From Dromiciops gliroides (lineage: Eukaryota > Chordata > Mammalia > Microbiotheria > Microbiotheriidae): DNA of 64,000 bases. The stretch is taken from positions 191,100,026 to 191,164,025 of the forward strand of contig NC_057861.1 of assembly GCF_019393635.1 (NCBI RefSeq), in the 5' to 3' direction. The position numbers were made by a program, and so were the translations under genes. Shown here piece after piece: positions 9,501 to 19,350 of the stretch. The notes beneath the pieces are model-generated. The model did not search any database. It saw nothing but the letters and a program-made list of their open reading frames with translations, and was not told the DNA's origin. Position 1 is the stretch's first letter. Each line of letters starts with the position of its first letter.

Positions 9501-9725
9501 TAGTTTATTAATTTGATGCCATTCCTTACAGAGGTTGGATATGAAAATGATTGTTCTTGGACTATAAGAGGGCCCCATCACTCTTCTCTCCAGAAATAGA
9601 GCTTCCTAAACATTGTCTCTGCCCTTCAGCATTAAATCTAACCATTCATCACATTAACACTGTCTTATTATATGCTTCCAGGTTTCTGCAAGTTATCCTA
9701 ATTCATTCAGACTTTCCACTCTGGA
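9501..9725. other. Unassigned DNA
   Basis: No recognisable repeat; a 74-codon open frame at 9551-9775 runs into the following SINE and shows no recognisable domain. Confidence 0.4.
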
Positions 9726-9740
9726 TCAGTTCATTATTTT

Positions 9741-9885
9741 TTGTTTTGCCTTGTGGGGCAATGAGTGTTAAGTGACTTGCCCAGGGTCACATAGCTAGTT
9801 AGTGTCAAGTGTCTGAGGTTGGACCTGCACTCAGGTCCTCCTGAATCCAGGGCTGGTGCTTTATCCACTGCACCACCTAGCTGCC
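9741..9885 (-). mobile_element. SINE type A, stacked insertion 1
   Basis: Lies between the first and second of four copies of CAGTTCATTATTTTT (9727, 9887, 10046 and 10268). Confidence 0.95.
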
Positions 9886-9900
9886 CCAGTTCATTATTTT

Positions 9901-10045
9901 TTTTTTTTTGGCCAGGCAATGAGGGTTAAGTGACTTGCCCAGGGTCACACAGCTAGTAAGTGTCAAGTGTCTGAGGCCGGATTTGAACTCAGGTCCTCCT
10001 GAATCCAGGGCCGGTGCTTTATCCACTGTGCCACCTAGCTGCCCC
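9901..10045 (-). mobile_element. SINE type A, stacked insertion 2
   Basis: Lies between the second and third copies of the same target sequence; it differs from its neighbour at several sites (GAGGGTTAAG versus GAGTGTTAAG; GCCGGATTT versus GTTGGACCT), so it is not a recent duplicate of it. Confidence 0.95.
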
Positions 10046-10060
10046 CAGTTCATTATTTTT

Positions 10061-10266
10061 AAATTTTTTATTTTATTTAAAATTTTTTCCAATTACATGT
10101 AAAGATATTCTTTTGAGTGCCAAATTTTTTCTCCCTCCCCCCTCCCAAGGCCAGCAAGCAATCTGATATAGGTTATACATTACAATCATGTTAAACATAT
10201 TTCCACATTAGTCATGTTGCAAGGGAAGGAGGAGAACAAAAAAAAATGTAAGAAAGAATAAAAAAG
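10061..10266 (-). mobile_element. Short L1 3' end, stacked insertion 3
   Basis: About 200 bp of L1 3' UTR in antisense (CCAATTACATGTAAAG, CTCCCTCC, GCAAGCAATCTGATATAGG, CACATTAGTCATGTTGCAA). Strongly 5'-truncated and bounded by CAGTTCATTATTTTT at 10046-10060 and 10268-10282. Confidence 0.93.
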
Positions 10267-10283
10267 TCAGTTCATTATTTTTT

Positions 10284-10546
10284 ATCTTTCTCTTCCTTGC
10301 ACCCATAATTTAATTTAAAAGTCTTCTTCAGTCTTTTTCCTCTGGTAGCTCCATACTGTGGCATCATCAGCTTTCTAGACTTAGCCTGGACATTTCCTCA
10401 GTATTACAAGTGTCACCATATCTTTTTCTTGGAAAATTATTTTACACATCAATGTATTAAAGACAATTATCATTTAAATATGGGAAACCTTGCCATGAAG
10501 AAAACATTCTAACTTCAAGTAATTTCCTACTCTGTTTGGACTCTGA
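10284..10546. other. Unassigned DNA
   Basis: No recognisable element. Confidence 0.4.
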
Positions 10547-10709
10547 TGTTTTCTTTTCTTTTTTTTTTTTTTGTGGAGCAATGAGGGTTAAGTGACTTGC
10601 CCAGGGTCACACATCTAGTTAAGTGTCAAGTGTCTGAGGTCACATTTGAACTCAGGTCCTCCTGAATCCAGGGCTGGTGCTCTATCCACTGCACCACCTA
10701 GCTGCCCCT
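10547..10709 (-). mobile_element. SINE type A
   Basis: TSD TTGGACTCTG / ATGGACTCTG at 10537-10546 and 10710-10719; the T tail is 'ATGTTTTCTTTTCTTTT'-like. Confidence 0.92.
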
Positions 10710-10719
10710 ATGGACTCTG

Positions 10720-11060
10720 GCCTTTTCAAAATGACATAAGGAATATATATTTGACCCCCTTAATATTCTAGATGGCAAAATAGAGAGATCATACATATAG
10801 AAAAAGAGTGCCTGGGTGAATAAGTTTGGAACTCTTATGGGGGCAGATGCAGTAACATAATATCCATCCTCTTTAAAAGGTATATAAGAATAAGAATGAG
10901 ATGGAACACATGGAAACTTGGAGATCTGAAAGCTGGCTTAAGTAGAAGTCCATAATCAGTTCAGATATTTTGTGCTGAGAGAGAATAATAGCAAAATAAC
11001 ATATTCCAAACGTAATATTTTGCATTTAATGATTACATAGTAGATTTACATAGTAGGTCA
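10720..11060. other. Unassigned DNA
   Basis: AT-rich; no recognisable element or open frame. Confidence 0.4.
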
Positions 11061-11063
11061 GAC

Positions 11064-11570
11064 AACAGACATTTATTAGATACTGACTATGTATCAAACA
11101 TTATTTTAAGCACTGGATATACAAAGCAGGCCAAAAAAAAAATGCCTCTGCCCTCAAGGAATATTCATTCTAATAGGGGAGACAGCAGCATATAAATAAC
11201 TAGGTACATACAGGATAGTAACTAACTAGGTACACACCTACAAATAGGTATATACAGAATACATGGAAGGTTAGTAGCTGAAGGGACTGGGAAAGGGCTC
11301 CTGTAGAAGGTAGGTTTTGTTTGGAATTCTGAAGAAAACCAGGGAAACTGAAAGGGACAGAGTATTTCAGACACCAGGGACAGCCAGTGCAAAGACATAG
11401 GGATGGTTGATGGAATGGAATGTCTGAGAAATTGCCAACAGGCCAATGTAGATGGATTAGTGAATGGGGAAGAGGATAGTGGTTCTGTGAGGGTAAAGAA
11501 GGGTATGTGTACAAGAGGTTTTGTGAAGATAGACATGACACAATTTGGCAATGGATTAGTTTTCTTAATT
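11064..11570 (-). repeat. L2 LINE 3' portion
   Basis: Antisense L2: begins ACAGACATTTATTAGATACTGACTATGT and runs through CTGCCCTCAAGGAAT, CTCCTGTAGAAGGTAGG, ACAGAGTATTTCAGACACCAGG, 'GACAGCCAGTGCAAAGACATAGG' and GGCCAATGTAGATGGATTAG. It still holds open frames of 109-157 codons on the minus strand, but these lack L2 catalytic motifs. Confidence 0.8.
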
Positions 11571-11690
11571 TAGAACGAAGAGTTGAATATAATACTGAAG
11601 TTACAGGTCTGGAATTGTGGTGTTTGTGAGAAAATGGGTAATTGTCTCCTTTCAATGAAGATATAATAGTCAATCAAACTCCTCTGGACC

Positions 11691-12076
11691 TGTTTTTAGG
11701 ACAAAGGTCTCAGATCCCCTCCTCCCCTTCTGGCTAACAAAATCCCGTGGTTCAAGGAGCCCTGGTCTCAATAAGGTCCTCTCTTGAGTTATGCCCATAT
11801 AATGAAGAATTGATTAGGGATGGGCATAGTGTGTTCTGATTAGCTACTTTTTGTGTGTAGATTGTAACCCTTGAGTAATCGGACCAATGATGAAAAAGGG
11901 GAGGGTCTATTTGCATTAGGGACTAGGGTTTAAAATAGGGGCTGTGAGCCCCCATTCTTGGCACCCACTAGCTGCACACTAGGGTGCCCCTTTCTCACGA
12001 GGAGGAAATAAATGAGCCTTTGTCATATTGCTGCTGAGTTCCCAAGAATTATTGAGAAGAGTATTGTTTTCCCTCA
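11691..12076 (+). mobile_element. Putative solo LTR
   Basis: The ~386-bp segment begins TGTTTTTAGG and ends TTTTCCCTCA. It carries a TATA-like TTTAAAATA near 11930 and AATAAA at 12007-12012, followed about 60 bp later by the end, the order expected of an LTR. No convincing TSD; the right edge abuts an L1 3' end, so boundaries are approximate. Confidence 0.6.
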
Positions 12077-12806
12077 GTGTTCTTTTTTTAAGTAGTATTT
12101 TATTTTATTTTCCAATTACATGTGAAGATAGTTTTCAACATCCATTTTTGTAAGTTTTTGAGTTTTAAAAAAAAGATTTAGAATTCCAAATTTTTGTCCC
12201 TCCCTTCTGTCCTTTCCCTCTTTCCCCCAAGACAGCAAGCAATTTGATAAAGGTTATACATTACAATCATGTTAAACATGTTTCCACATTAGTCATTTTG
12301 TGGGAGAAGAATCAGAAGAAAAGGGAAAAACCACAAGAAAAAAGAAACAAAACAAAACAAAAAACAACCAAAAAAGTTTGCTTAGATCTGCATTCAGACT
12401 CCATAGTTCTTTTTCTGGGTATGGAGAGCATTCCCTCTCACGAGTCTTTAGAAATTGTCTTGGATCATTGTGTTGAGAAGAGCTAAGTCTGTCCCAGTTG
12501 ATCATCACACAATGTTGCTATTACTGTATATAATGTTCTATTGGTTTTACTCACTTCACTCAGCATCAGTTCATATAAGTCCAGGTTTTTCTGAAGTCTG
12601 CTCATAATTTCTTACAGCACAATAGTATTCCATTACATTCATATACTACAACTTGTTCAGCCATTTCTTAATTGATGGGCATCCCCTCAATTTCCAATTC
12701 TTTGTCACTACAAAAAGAGCAGTTGTAAATATTTTTGTATGTGTGGGTCCTTTTCCCTTTTTTATGATCTCTTTGAGATACAGACCTAATAGCAGTATTG
12801 CTGGGT
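12077..12806 (-). mobile_element. L1 3' UTR and ORF2 C-terminus
   Basis: Antisense L1: TTCCAATTACATGTGAAGATAG at 12110, GACAGCAAGCAATTTGATA at 12230, TTGTCTTGGATCATTG at 12456, then TATTCCATTACATTCATATAC and AATTGATGGGCATCCC. Ends within ORF2 at 'GATACAGACCTAATAGCAGTATTGCTGGG', so it is 5'-truncated. Confidence 0.9.
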
Positions 12807-12852
12807 TGTGGTATTCTTGATAGAAATATAGAATTTAGAAGGGGGGGGAGGG

Positions 12853-13798
12853 TGTGATGAGATTTGATTTTCATTCAAGCTGATTGACTGAATGGAAATA
12901 GAATGTCCTCCTTCCCCACACTTACTACATTAAAAGCCAGAAATTTGAACCAAACCAAACAATGATTAAGAAATCCAATGAGAAGGGGCAGCTAGGTGGC
13001 ACAGTGGATAAAGCACCGGTCCTGAATTCAGGAGGACCTGAGTTCAAATCTGACCTCAGACACTTGACACTTACTAGTTGTGTGACCCTGGGCAAGTCGA
13101 AAGAAAGAAAGAAATCCTACGAGAAGCTATAGTTAGTCTTATTCTGCTCCAGACATGGATAAAAATTCAACCAGCAGTCCACAGGCAATAGGAAAGGCAG
13201 CCTGCTTGAAAACAATCTTAGCTACTTTGCCTTGAGAACTACAAATTTCCTGAGAACTGATTCCCCACCCAATTCCCTCTTTTCCAGACAAATGAATTGC
13301 CTAGGGCTAACCAATCTTTGTGATTTCCAGACTCTAGCAGGACTTTTGGACCTTAGTGCCATATTGCTGCATTGCAATTGGCTAGCATTTGGCGCCAGTT
13401 CTTGGCTCCAGTTCTTGGCTCTGAGATTGTAACTGAGGAAGAAGGGTGGAGCCAGTCTGTTAAGAGATAAAAGGGTCCTACCATTTCCATTAGGGAGTGG
13501 GCCCATTCACAGGAAATGGTGCCAAATGCTAGCCAATTGGAATGCAGTATCATCAAAGGAGCAGCCCTCTAAACTCCACCCTTCTTCCTCAGTTACAATT
13601 TTCATGCCAAGGCACTGGTGCCAAATGCTAGCCAATCAGAATACAATATAGCCAAAGGGGCAGCCCTCTAAACTCCTCCCCAACATGACCAGCCATTAGT
13701 AAGCATCCTTCTCCCAGCAGAAATACACCTCCTGGACCTTCCCCAGACAAATTCAATCAGCTTTTGATTGAATATTTTCTCATATTTTTCTCACAACA
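12853..13798. mobile_element. Putative fold-back element with imperfect terminal inverted repeats
   Basis: The left end (12853-12893, TGTGATGAGATTTGATTTTC... to CAAGCTGATTGACTGAAT) and the right end (13752-13798, ATTCAATCAGCTTTTGATTG... to CTCATATTTTTCTCAC) are imperfect reverse complements. Inside, a GGCTAGCATTTGGCGCCA arm (13379-13396) is inverted as TGGTGCCAAATGCTAGCC at 13518 and again at 13619. TGAGGAAGAAGGGTGGAG is inverted as CTCCACCCTTCTTCCTCA. The direct phrase GCAGCCCTCTAAACTCC occurs twice (13561 and 13660). Could instead be an LTR U3 rich in CCAAT boxes. Family not recognised. Confidence 0.4.
12986..13107 (+). mobile_element. SINE type A with missing 3' segment
   Basis: TSD AAGAAATCCAATGAGAA / AAGAAATCCTACGAGAA at 12969-12985 and about 13109-13125. 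The usual CACTTAACC...poly(A) end is absent: the element stops at GGGCAAGTC and is followed by GAAA repeats. Confidence 0.9.
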
Positions 13799-14400
13799 GT
13801 CTATTACCTTAATCGGGTATTATCATTTTCCTTGTGGCAGCCATAGTGGCTAGAAAGAACTGAGATGGAAGCTTGTGTAGGATTCTCTGAATCTTCAAGT
13901 CCTATTGAGGTGGAAACTTCACACTTATTAAAGAATGGTATCCCATGCTCCCACCTCAATAATTTCAGGGAGCCCAGACTCCTTAATTAAATTGGTCAAC
14001 AAGGCATGAACTAAGATTGGACAATGCTTACACATATATTGAAACAATCAATCAATAAAAATTTTTATAATGAGGGAGAAGAAATATTGATCAGGGTCTG
14101 GCTTAGGAAAGGAATAAGAACCTTAAGAACAGGAGATATAAAGAATCAGTAGTACAGTGCCAAGAGGTGGAAGGAGCAAGAAAAAGTGGATTGAACTGTG
14201 TTAGGGAAGGGAGAAATGCAAGTAAGATCACTGGATAAAGTTATTAGTGGTATCATCTTCCTTAAGGACTGAGGGAAGTTCCAGGAAAAGATCTGTTTTC
14301 CCCCAAACTTTCCTTCCCAGTGCCTGTCTATTAACAGACACTGAATTGTTTGTTCCTTAACCCAAATGTATCTGGTAACCTGAATTTTGCCTCTACTACT
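13799..14400. other. Unassigned DNA
   Basis: No recognisable element; purine-rich in the middle. Confidence 0.4.
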
Positions 14401-14401
14401 A

Positions 14402-14403
<2 letters not shown>

Positions 14404-14432
<29 letters not shown>
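14404..14432. repeat. (TA)n microsatellite
   Basis: About fourteen TA units. Confidence 0.95.
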
Positions 14433-14435
<3 letters not shown>

Positions 14436-14739
14436 TAGGGTATCTATAGATAAATATAAATTTAAACTAAGGTAGAAATTCAAACCTCTTCCTAAATATT
14501 AGGAATTTTCCTAAAGGGGGGAGGTATTTCTGACCAATTGGGATTATGCTCCTAACTTTCTACTAAACTTTCTATTTCTCCCTAAAGGAACAGAGGAAAG
14601 AACCAGTTGGATTTGAGGAGCCATTATATTTTTTCCATGTTTAAAAGTTGCTCATTATTATAATGAATTGTGACTGGTTATCTCTCCAGAGACAAAGAGG
14701 GCTATAGAGGAAAGGATTGAACACCTGCATCCTCTACAG
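14433..14739. other. Unassigned DNA
   Basis: No recognisable repeat. Confidence 0.4.
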
Positions 14740-14904
14740 AAACACATTTACATTCATTGGTGTTCCACCTGCTTTAATCTCTCATGAAATTTTTAAATAC
14801 TTAATGCCTAACATTTATATCCTATCTCTTCCCTTTCACTACTAAACTTCCAGAAAAAAATACTTGTCTACATTTGCTTCAGATTATTTTCCAACAGTAC
14901 TCTT

Positions 14905-15048
14905 TTTTTTTTTGGTGAGGCAACTGGGGTTAAGTGACTTGCCCAAGGTCACACAGCTAGTAAGTGTTAAGTGTCTGAGGCTGGATTTGAACTCAGGTAC
15001 TCCTGAATCCAGGGCCAGTGCTCTATCCACTGCACCACCTAGCTGCCT
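14905..15048 (-). mobile_element. SINE type B in L2
   Basis: Perfect 13-bp TSD CAACAGTACTCTT at 14892-14904 and 15049-15061. Confidence 0.96.
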
Positions 15049-15390
15049 CAACAGTACTCTTAAAAGCTGCTTTCTCCATGATTCTCCCTGATCTTTTAAC
15101 TGGTAAATCGAAAAATTTTCAGTTTTACCCTTCTTTGACTTTTATACAGTTTTCAGTACTGTTAACCACCTTCTCAGATACTCTTTCTTTTGTAGGTTTC
15201 TATGACATTGCTTTCTGCTGGTTCTCTTTCTACTTTTTTGGTTATTCCTCCATTTTTCCTGATGGTTTCTTATAGATTTGCTATCTCCTAACCATGTGAT
15301 TTCTGCTATTGTAAACATTTTACTTCCTAAGCTTTGTCCTGGACCCTTCTTCTCTTTTCTCTTTGTTTTCTCTCAATGGTCACATCCATT

Positions 15391-15556
15391 CTGTTTTTGT
15401 TTGTTTGTTTTGTTTTGTTTTCCGGGGCAATGAGGGTTAAGTGACTTGCCCAGGGTCACACAGCTAGTAAGTGTCAAGTGTCTGAGGCTGGATTTGAACT
15501 CAGGTCCTCCTGAATCTAGGGCCAGTGCTTTATCCACTTCACCATCTAACTGCCCC
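15391..15556 (-). mobile_element. SINE type A in L2
   Basis: The antisense T tail is a (TTTG)n run. No good TSD could be seen, although the L2 reading continues on the other side (…GHIHSV then WMI…). Confidence 0.92.
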
Positions 15557-15939
15557 TGGATGATCATTTTTTCAAAATGTAGATGATTCCCAGATCTGTA
15601 TCTATAGCCTATATCTCTCCTGAATGTTAATTCAGGGATATCCTGCCAAAGTTGCAAAATCAGCATGCCTAAAAAGGACCTGCACCCTGACTTACCTCCT
15701 CTAACCTTTCCCAATTTGGTTAAGGGCACAACTATCCTCCTAGTCAATGATGCAGGTTGATAACTTAAAAGTCATCTTTGACTCCCTCACCCCCCATATC
15801 CATTCATTAGTTATTCCATATCCTTCATCACCATACCCAATCATTCAATTCTATGTCCACAATAATTCTCATATTTGTTCTCTTCTCCATAATTACAGAG
15901 AACAACCATAGTCAAAATTTCATCATCATTTATCTTTTT

Positions 15940-16085
15940 TGCGTGTGTGTATGAGGCAACTGGGGTTAAGTGACTTGCCCAGGGTCACACAGGTAGTAAG
16001 TGTAAAGTGTCTGAGGCCCAATTTGAATTCAGGTCCTCCTGATTCCAGGGCTGGTGCTCTATCCACTACGACACCTAGCTGCCCC
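15940..16085 (-). mobile_element. SINE type B in L2
   Basis: The target phrase ATCATTCATCTTTTTT borders it on both sides (15923-15939 with one change, and 16086-16101) and appears a third time at 16119-16131. Confidence 0.93.
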
Positions 16086-16100
16086 ATCATTCATCTTTTT

Positions 16101-16118
16101 TTGTTTGTTTTTCTGGTC
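16101..16118 (-). other. Tail-only insertion scar
   Basis: A TTTGTTTGTTTTTCTGG stretch between two copies of TCATTCATCTTT (16089 and 16121). It looks like a retroposon tail with no element body. Confidence 0.5.
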
Positions 16119-16510
16119 ATCATTCATCTTTAAACCTGTTTTCAGTATTTCCCATCTCCTATTCATCTTCCACAGTCATAAAAATTATCTTTCTAAAACA
16201 CAGGTATTACCATGTCATTCCATACTACCTCTTAAAAATCCCTTTTGCCTATCATTCAAAACCCTCCACAACCAATCTCATTACCTACCTTTCCAGTCTC
16301 CCTTCATGCAGTCAACATTAAAAAACAAACAAACACAATACTAAACTATTCCCATCTCTTTTCCAAACTTGATAATCTGTTTGCTTCCTCCAAGAATTAA
16401 CACAGGTTGTTCCCTATTGGTGGAATGTGTGCTATATCTCATTTCTGAAAACTTTGTGTTTCTTGTTGCTCATGTTCTCTTTTCAAATTACCTTGTATCA
16501 TAATTATATG

Positions 16511-16685
16511 AGGAATGGGTGCTGGTTAAAAAAAAAATCAATCAAATCATCCCATTTTAACTATAGTGACCTGAGACTTTAAATAGCTGAAAACATTAAA
16601 TTACTCTTTCTTAGTCAATCAATCAAAGGCTTTATTTACATTATTTGTGGGGGGAAAGTCTTTGGAACTAGAGGGTGTGTGTGTC
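16511..16685. other. Unassigned DNA
   Basis: Short AT-rich stretch with a (GTGT) run at 16676-16685; no element recognised. Confidence 0.4.
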
Positions 16686-16746
16686 AGGATTTTATTTTAT
16701 TTTTTTATATACATTTATTTATTTAGAATTTTCCCCCAGTTACATG
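16686..16746 (-). mobile_element. L1 3' end, split by LTRs
   Basis: TTTATTTATTTAGAATTTTCCCCCAGTTACATG is the antisense L1 3' terminus. The rest of this L1 resumes at 17848 beyond two inserted LTRs. Confidence 0.7.
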
Positions 16747-17226
16747 TGTTAACTTGTAAATTAAGGAAACAATCAATATAGGAGAAAATTAGGTCTTTAA
16801 TCAGGGCAGCAGAACTATAGCTCATGGTATCTCAAAACAAGAAGCTAGGAACACCCAAAGATGGGAACCCAAGACAGGGTTCTTTTTAGGGTAACAGAAC
16901 AAAGGGAACCAAAAGACTGCTCCAGGACAGAAACTACTAACTACTTAATGTAAATAAACCTTTAACAAAAGAAAGTATAGAACTGCTCCTTAAGTATAAT
17001 GCTACTTAACTCTAAATAGAAACTACTTGTTGTAGGTGGATCTTTTTACACAATAACATAAAGTTCAGGTGGGGGATCATTTTGCTTGGGGGAAGGTCCA
17101 TAAATCAATCAAGAATCTGGAATGGACAAAGATCGGTTAGCTCCAGGCAATTCACCTGCCTGGCTAGGTGGGGGTCAGTCAGTTCTCAGTAAATTTGTAG
17201 TTATCACATGTAAAAACAAATGTTCA
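16747..17226 (-). mobile_element. Solo LTR, minus orientation
   Basis: Begins TGTTAACTTG and ends TGTTCA on the plus strand. It is flanked by a 4-bp TSD CATG at 16743-16746 and 17227-17230. An ATTAAA polyadenylation signal in antisense (TTTAAT, about 16796) near the left end sets minus orientation. About 480 bp; no internal retroviral sequence adjoins it. Confidence 0.7.
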
Positions 17227-17234
17227 CATGGAAT

Positions 17235-17847
17235 TGTCATGGGGTGCAGAGCACCCCAGAATTTCTCTGGGGCACACCGAGGAATCTTCTCCTTGAGAAA
17301 CTAAACCAGACGACAGATAACGCCTAGAGGAACCAAATCGGACTGAGCTAGCTTGGGATTCCTACCCTTCATTCTGGTCTTCCTTACCCTGGGGAGATAA
17401 ATTTGGGTGTGGCTGCAGCCTTTGTGTCCTGAGGAGGGATCCGTAGCCACCCCTCACCCAATTCCTCTAGTCACTACCAGTGGGGGATGGTCCTCCACTC
17501 CTCACCCAATTCCCCCAGCTACCACCAGTGGGGGATGGTCCTCTCTCACTAAAGGAACTTTTCATGGGCAGATGGGCCACCCCCATCAGTCCCCTATAAA
17601 AGTACCTTCCGGTCTCCTGTTCGAGGAGATTTGGTACCTCTGAGCCATGTGCTTTATGCCAAATCTCCCCATGAAAAGTCCAAGGATTTCTTTCATGGTT
17701 TCCCTCCCCCCACCCTTCCCTTCCCTTGCTCCTAAATAAACTATCACCTTGTTCTAACTAAGTTTTGTGTGCAAGAGGGTGTAATTCTTTAAAGAGGAAT
17801 TCCCAAGAACCCCAACCCCAACCCGTACCCCATTTCCCACTATATCA
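17235..17847 (+). mobile_element. Solo LTR, family gamma, plus orientation
   Basis: 613 bp from TGTCATGGGG to TATATCA. TATAAA at 17595-17600 and AATAAA at 17735-17740 give promoter and polyadenylation order. The U3 contains a duplicated ~60-bp block (ACCAGTGGGGGATGGTCCTC at 17477 and 17525). The flanks GAAT (17231-17234) and GAGT (17848-17851) are a plausible, slightly eroded 4-bp TSD. A second copy, inverted, lies at 18447-19002. Confidence 0.85.
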
Positions 17848-18446
17848 GAGTTTTTAAAACTTTGTGCTCCATATTCTCTTCCTCCCTCCCCACGCATCCC
17901 TAAGAAATCAAGCAATTCAATGTAAGTTATACATGGGCAGTGATGCAAAATATCTCCACCTTAGGTTATGCAAGAAAACAGACAAAATAACTTTAGAAAG
18001 AGGAACCAATAGGGGGCAGCTAGGTGGCACAGTGGATAAAACGCTGGCCCTTGATTCAGGAGGACCTGAGTTCAAGTTTGGCCTCAGACTCTTGACCATA
18101 CTAGCTGTATGACCTTGGGTAAGTCACTTAACCCTCATTGCCCTGAAAAAAAAGAAGAAGAAAAGAAAGAGGAACTAACAAAAAAATTTATACTTCAATC
18201 TGTATTCAGATATCATCAGTTCTTTCTCTATAAATGGATTGCACTTTTCATAAGTCCTTCTGATAGCATCCTGCTCATCATTTCTTTCACAGTTACTATT
18301 GCTAACTGTATTACCCTCCAGCCTATTCCCTCCCCTTGATATTTATTCTATTTTCTATCTTCTTTCACTATATCCCTCCTCAAAATTGTTTTGCTTTTTA
18401 TTGCCCCCTCTCCCAATTTGCCCTACCTTCCTTCATCCCTTCCCCC
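17848..18446 (-). mobile_element. L1 3' UTR and composite repeat, continuing from 16746
   Basis: Antisense L1 3' UTR (CTCCCTCCCCACGCATCC, GAAATCAAGCAATTCAATG, CATCAGTTCTTTCTC), passing into the same GCTAACTGTATTACCCTCCAGCCTATTCCC-type segment seen at 1911-2060 in the composite repeat. Interrupted by a SINE at 18013-18164 and by the LTR at 18447. Confidence 0.65.
18013..18164 (+). mobile_element. SINE type A
   Basis: AGAAAGAGGAAC is present on both sides (about 17996-18006 and 18165-18175). Its tail is (GAA)-rich rather than pure poly(A). Confidence 0.92.
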
Positions 18447-19002
18447 AGATATGGGGGGAAGTGGGTAAGGGTTGGGGTTCTTAGGAATTCCTCTTTAAAG
18501 AATTACACCCTCTTGCACACAAAACGTAGTCAGAATAAGGTGATAGTTTATTTAGGAGCAAGGGAAGGGTGGGGGGAGGAAAACCATGAAAAAAATCCTT
18601 GGACTTTTCATGGGGAGATTGGCATAAAGCAAATGGCTCAGAGGTACCAAATCTCCTCGAACAGGAGACTGGAAGGTACTTTTATAGAGGACTGATGGGG
18701 GTGGACCATCTGCCTGTGAAAAGTTCCTTTAGTGAGGGAGGACCATCCCCCCCACTGGTAGTGACTAGAGGAATTGGGTGAGGGGTGGCTATAGATCCCT
18801 CTTCAGTAGCAAAGGCCGCAGCCACACCCAAATTTATCTCCCCAGGGTAAGGGAGACCAGAATGAAGGGTAGGAATCCGCAGCTAGCTCAGTCCGATTTG
18901 GTTCAGTTTATCTCTCTAGGCGTTATCTGTCCTCTGATTTAGTTTCTCAAGGAGAAGTTTCCTTGATGTGCCCCAGAGAACTTCTGGCTGCACCCCATGA
19001 CA
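18447..19002 (-). mobile_element. Solo LTR, family gamma, minus orientation
   Basis: Inverted counterpart of 17235-17847: right end CCCCATGACA, left end AGATATGGGG (the first base pair of the terminus is mutated). TTTATT at 18547-18552 and TTTATA at 18681-18686 are the antisense AATAAA and TATAAA. It has one copy of the U3 block that is duplicated in the plus copy. 4-bp CCCC on both sides (18443-18446, 19003-19006). Confidence 0.85.
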
Positions 19003-19262
19003 CCCCCTTATCCCCTTCCCCTCCCACTTTCCCACAGGGCAAGATATATTACTATACCCACTTGAGTGTGTATGTTATTCCCTCTTTGAGCCAATTCTGA
19101 CTGAAGGCTCACTCCTTCCCCCACTCCTTCCCCATCTTCCTCTTTACTCCATAAGCTTTTTCTTGTTTCTTTTATGTGAGCTACTTTACCCTTGTCCCAC
19201 CTCTCCCTTTCCCTTTCTTCTGGTACTGGAGAGACTTTGACAGGAATCATATTTGGATAGGA
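19003..19262 (-). repeat. Composite repeat, third copy, right part
   Basis: Carries the TTGAGCCAATTCTGA and CCCACTCCTTCCCCATCTTCCTC segments found at 900-1040 and 2250-2340, then CATAAGCTTTTTCTTGTTTC as in the other two copies. The SINE-like head is not recognisable here. Confidence 0.6.
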
Positions 19263-19350
19263 TCAGATCATTTGTTTGATGACTAGAGGTCCTCTTTAAA
19301 ATAGCAGGGAATTTGAAAACTGGAGTAACTCCCTGTTACCTATGTCCAGG

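Larger units (their letters stand above)
14740..16510 (+). repeat. L2 LINE ORF2 relic (reverse transcriptase region)
   Basis: Sense-strand L2 in pieces between three SINEs. 15049-15390 reads as the region before the catalytic motif, ending in VLDPSSLFSLFSLNGHI, the counterpart of the LGPLLFSLYTLSLGDLI motif. 15557-15930 begins DDSQICI, the counterpart of ADDSQI. 16118-16510 gives the 3' end, with 'CTCCCTTCATGCAGTC' and a diverged final stretch. Many stops; inactive. Identified by motif order rather than identity. Confidence 0.75.

Noticed and set aside
11200..11673. A 157-codon minus-strand open frame.
   Set aside because: It lies in an L2 relic, lacks the reverse-transcriptase motifs and shows no gene structure.
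17235..19002. A large inverted-repeat transposon formed by two family gamma LTRs.
   Set aside because: Each LTR has its own 4-bp flank duplication and the sequence between is an L1/composite repeat, so they are two separate LTR insertions.
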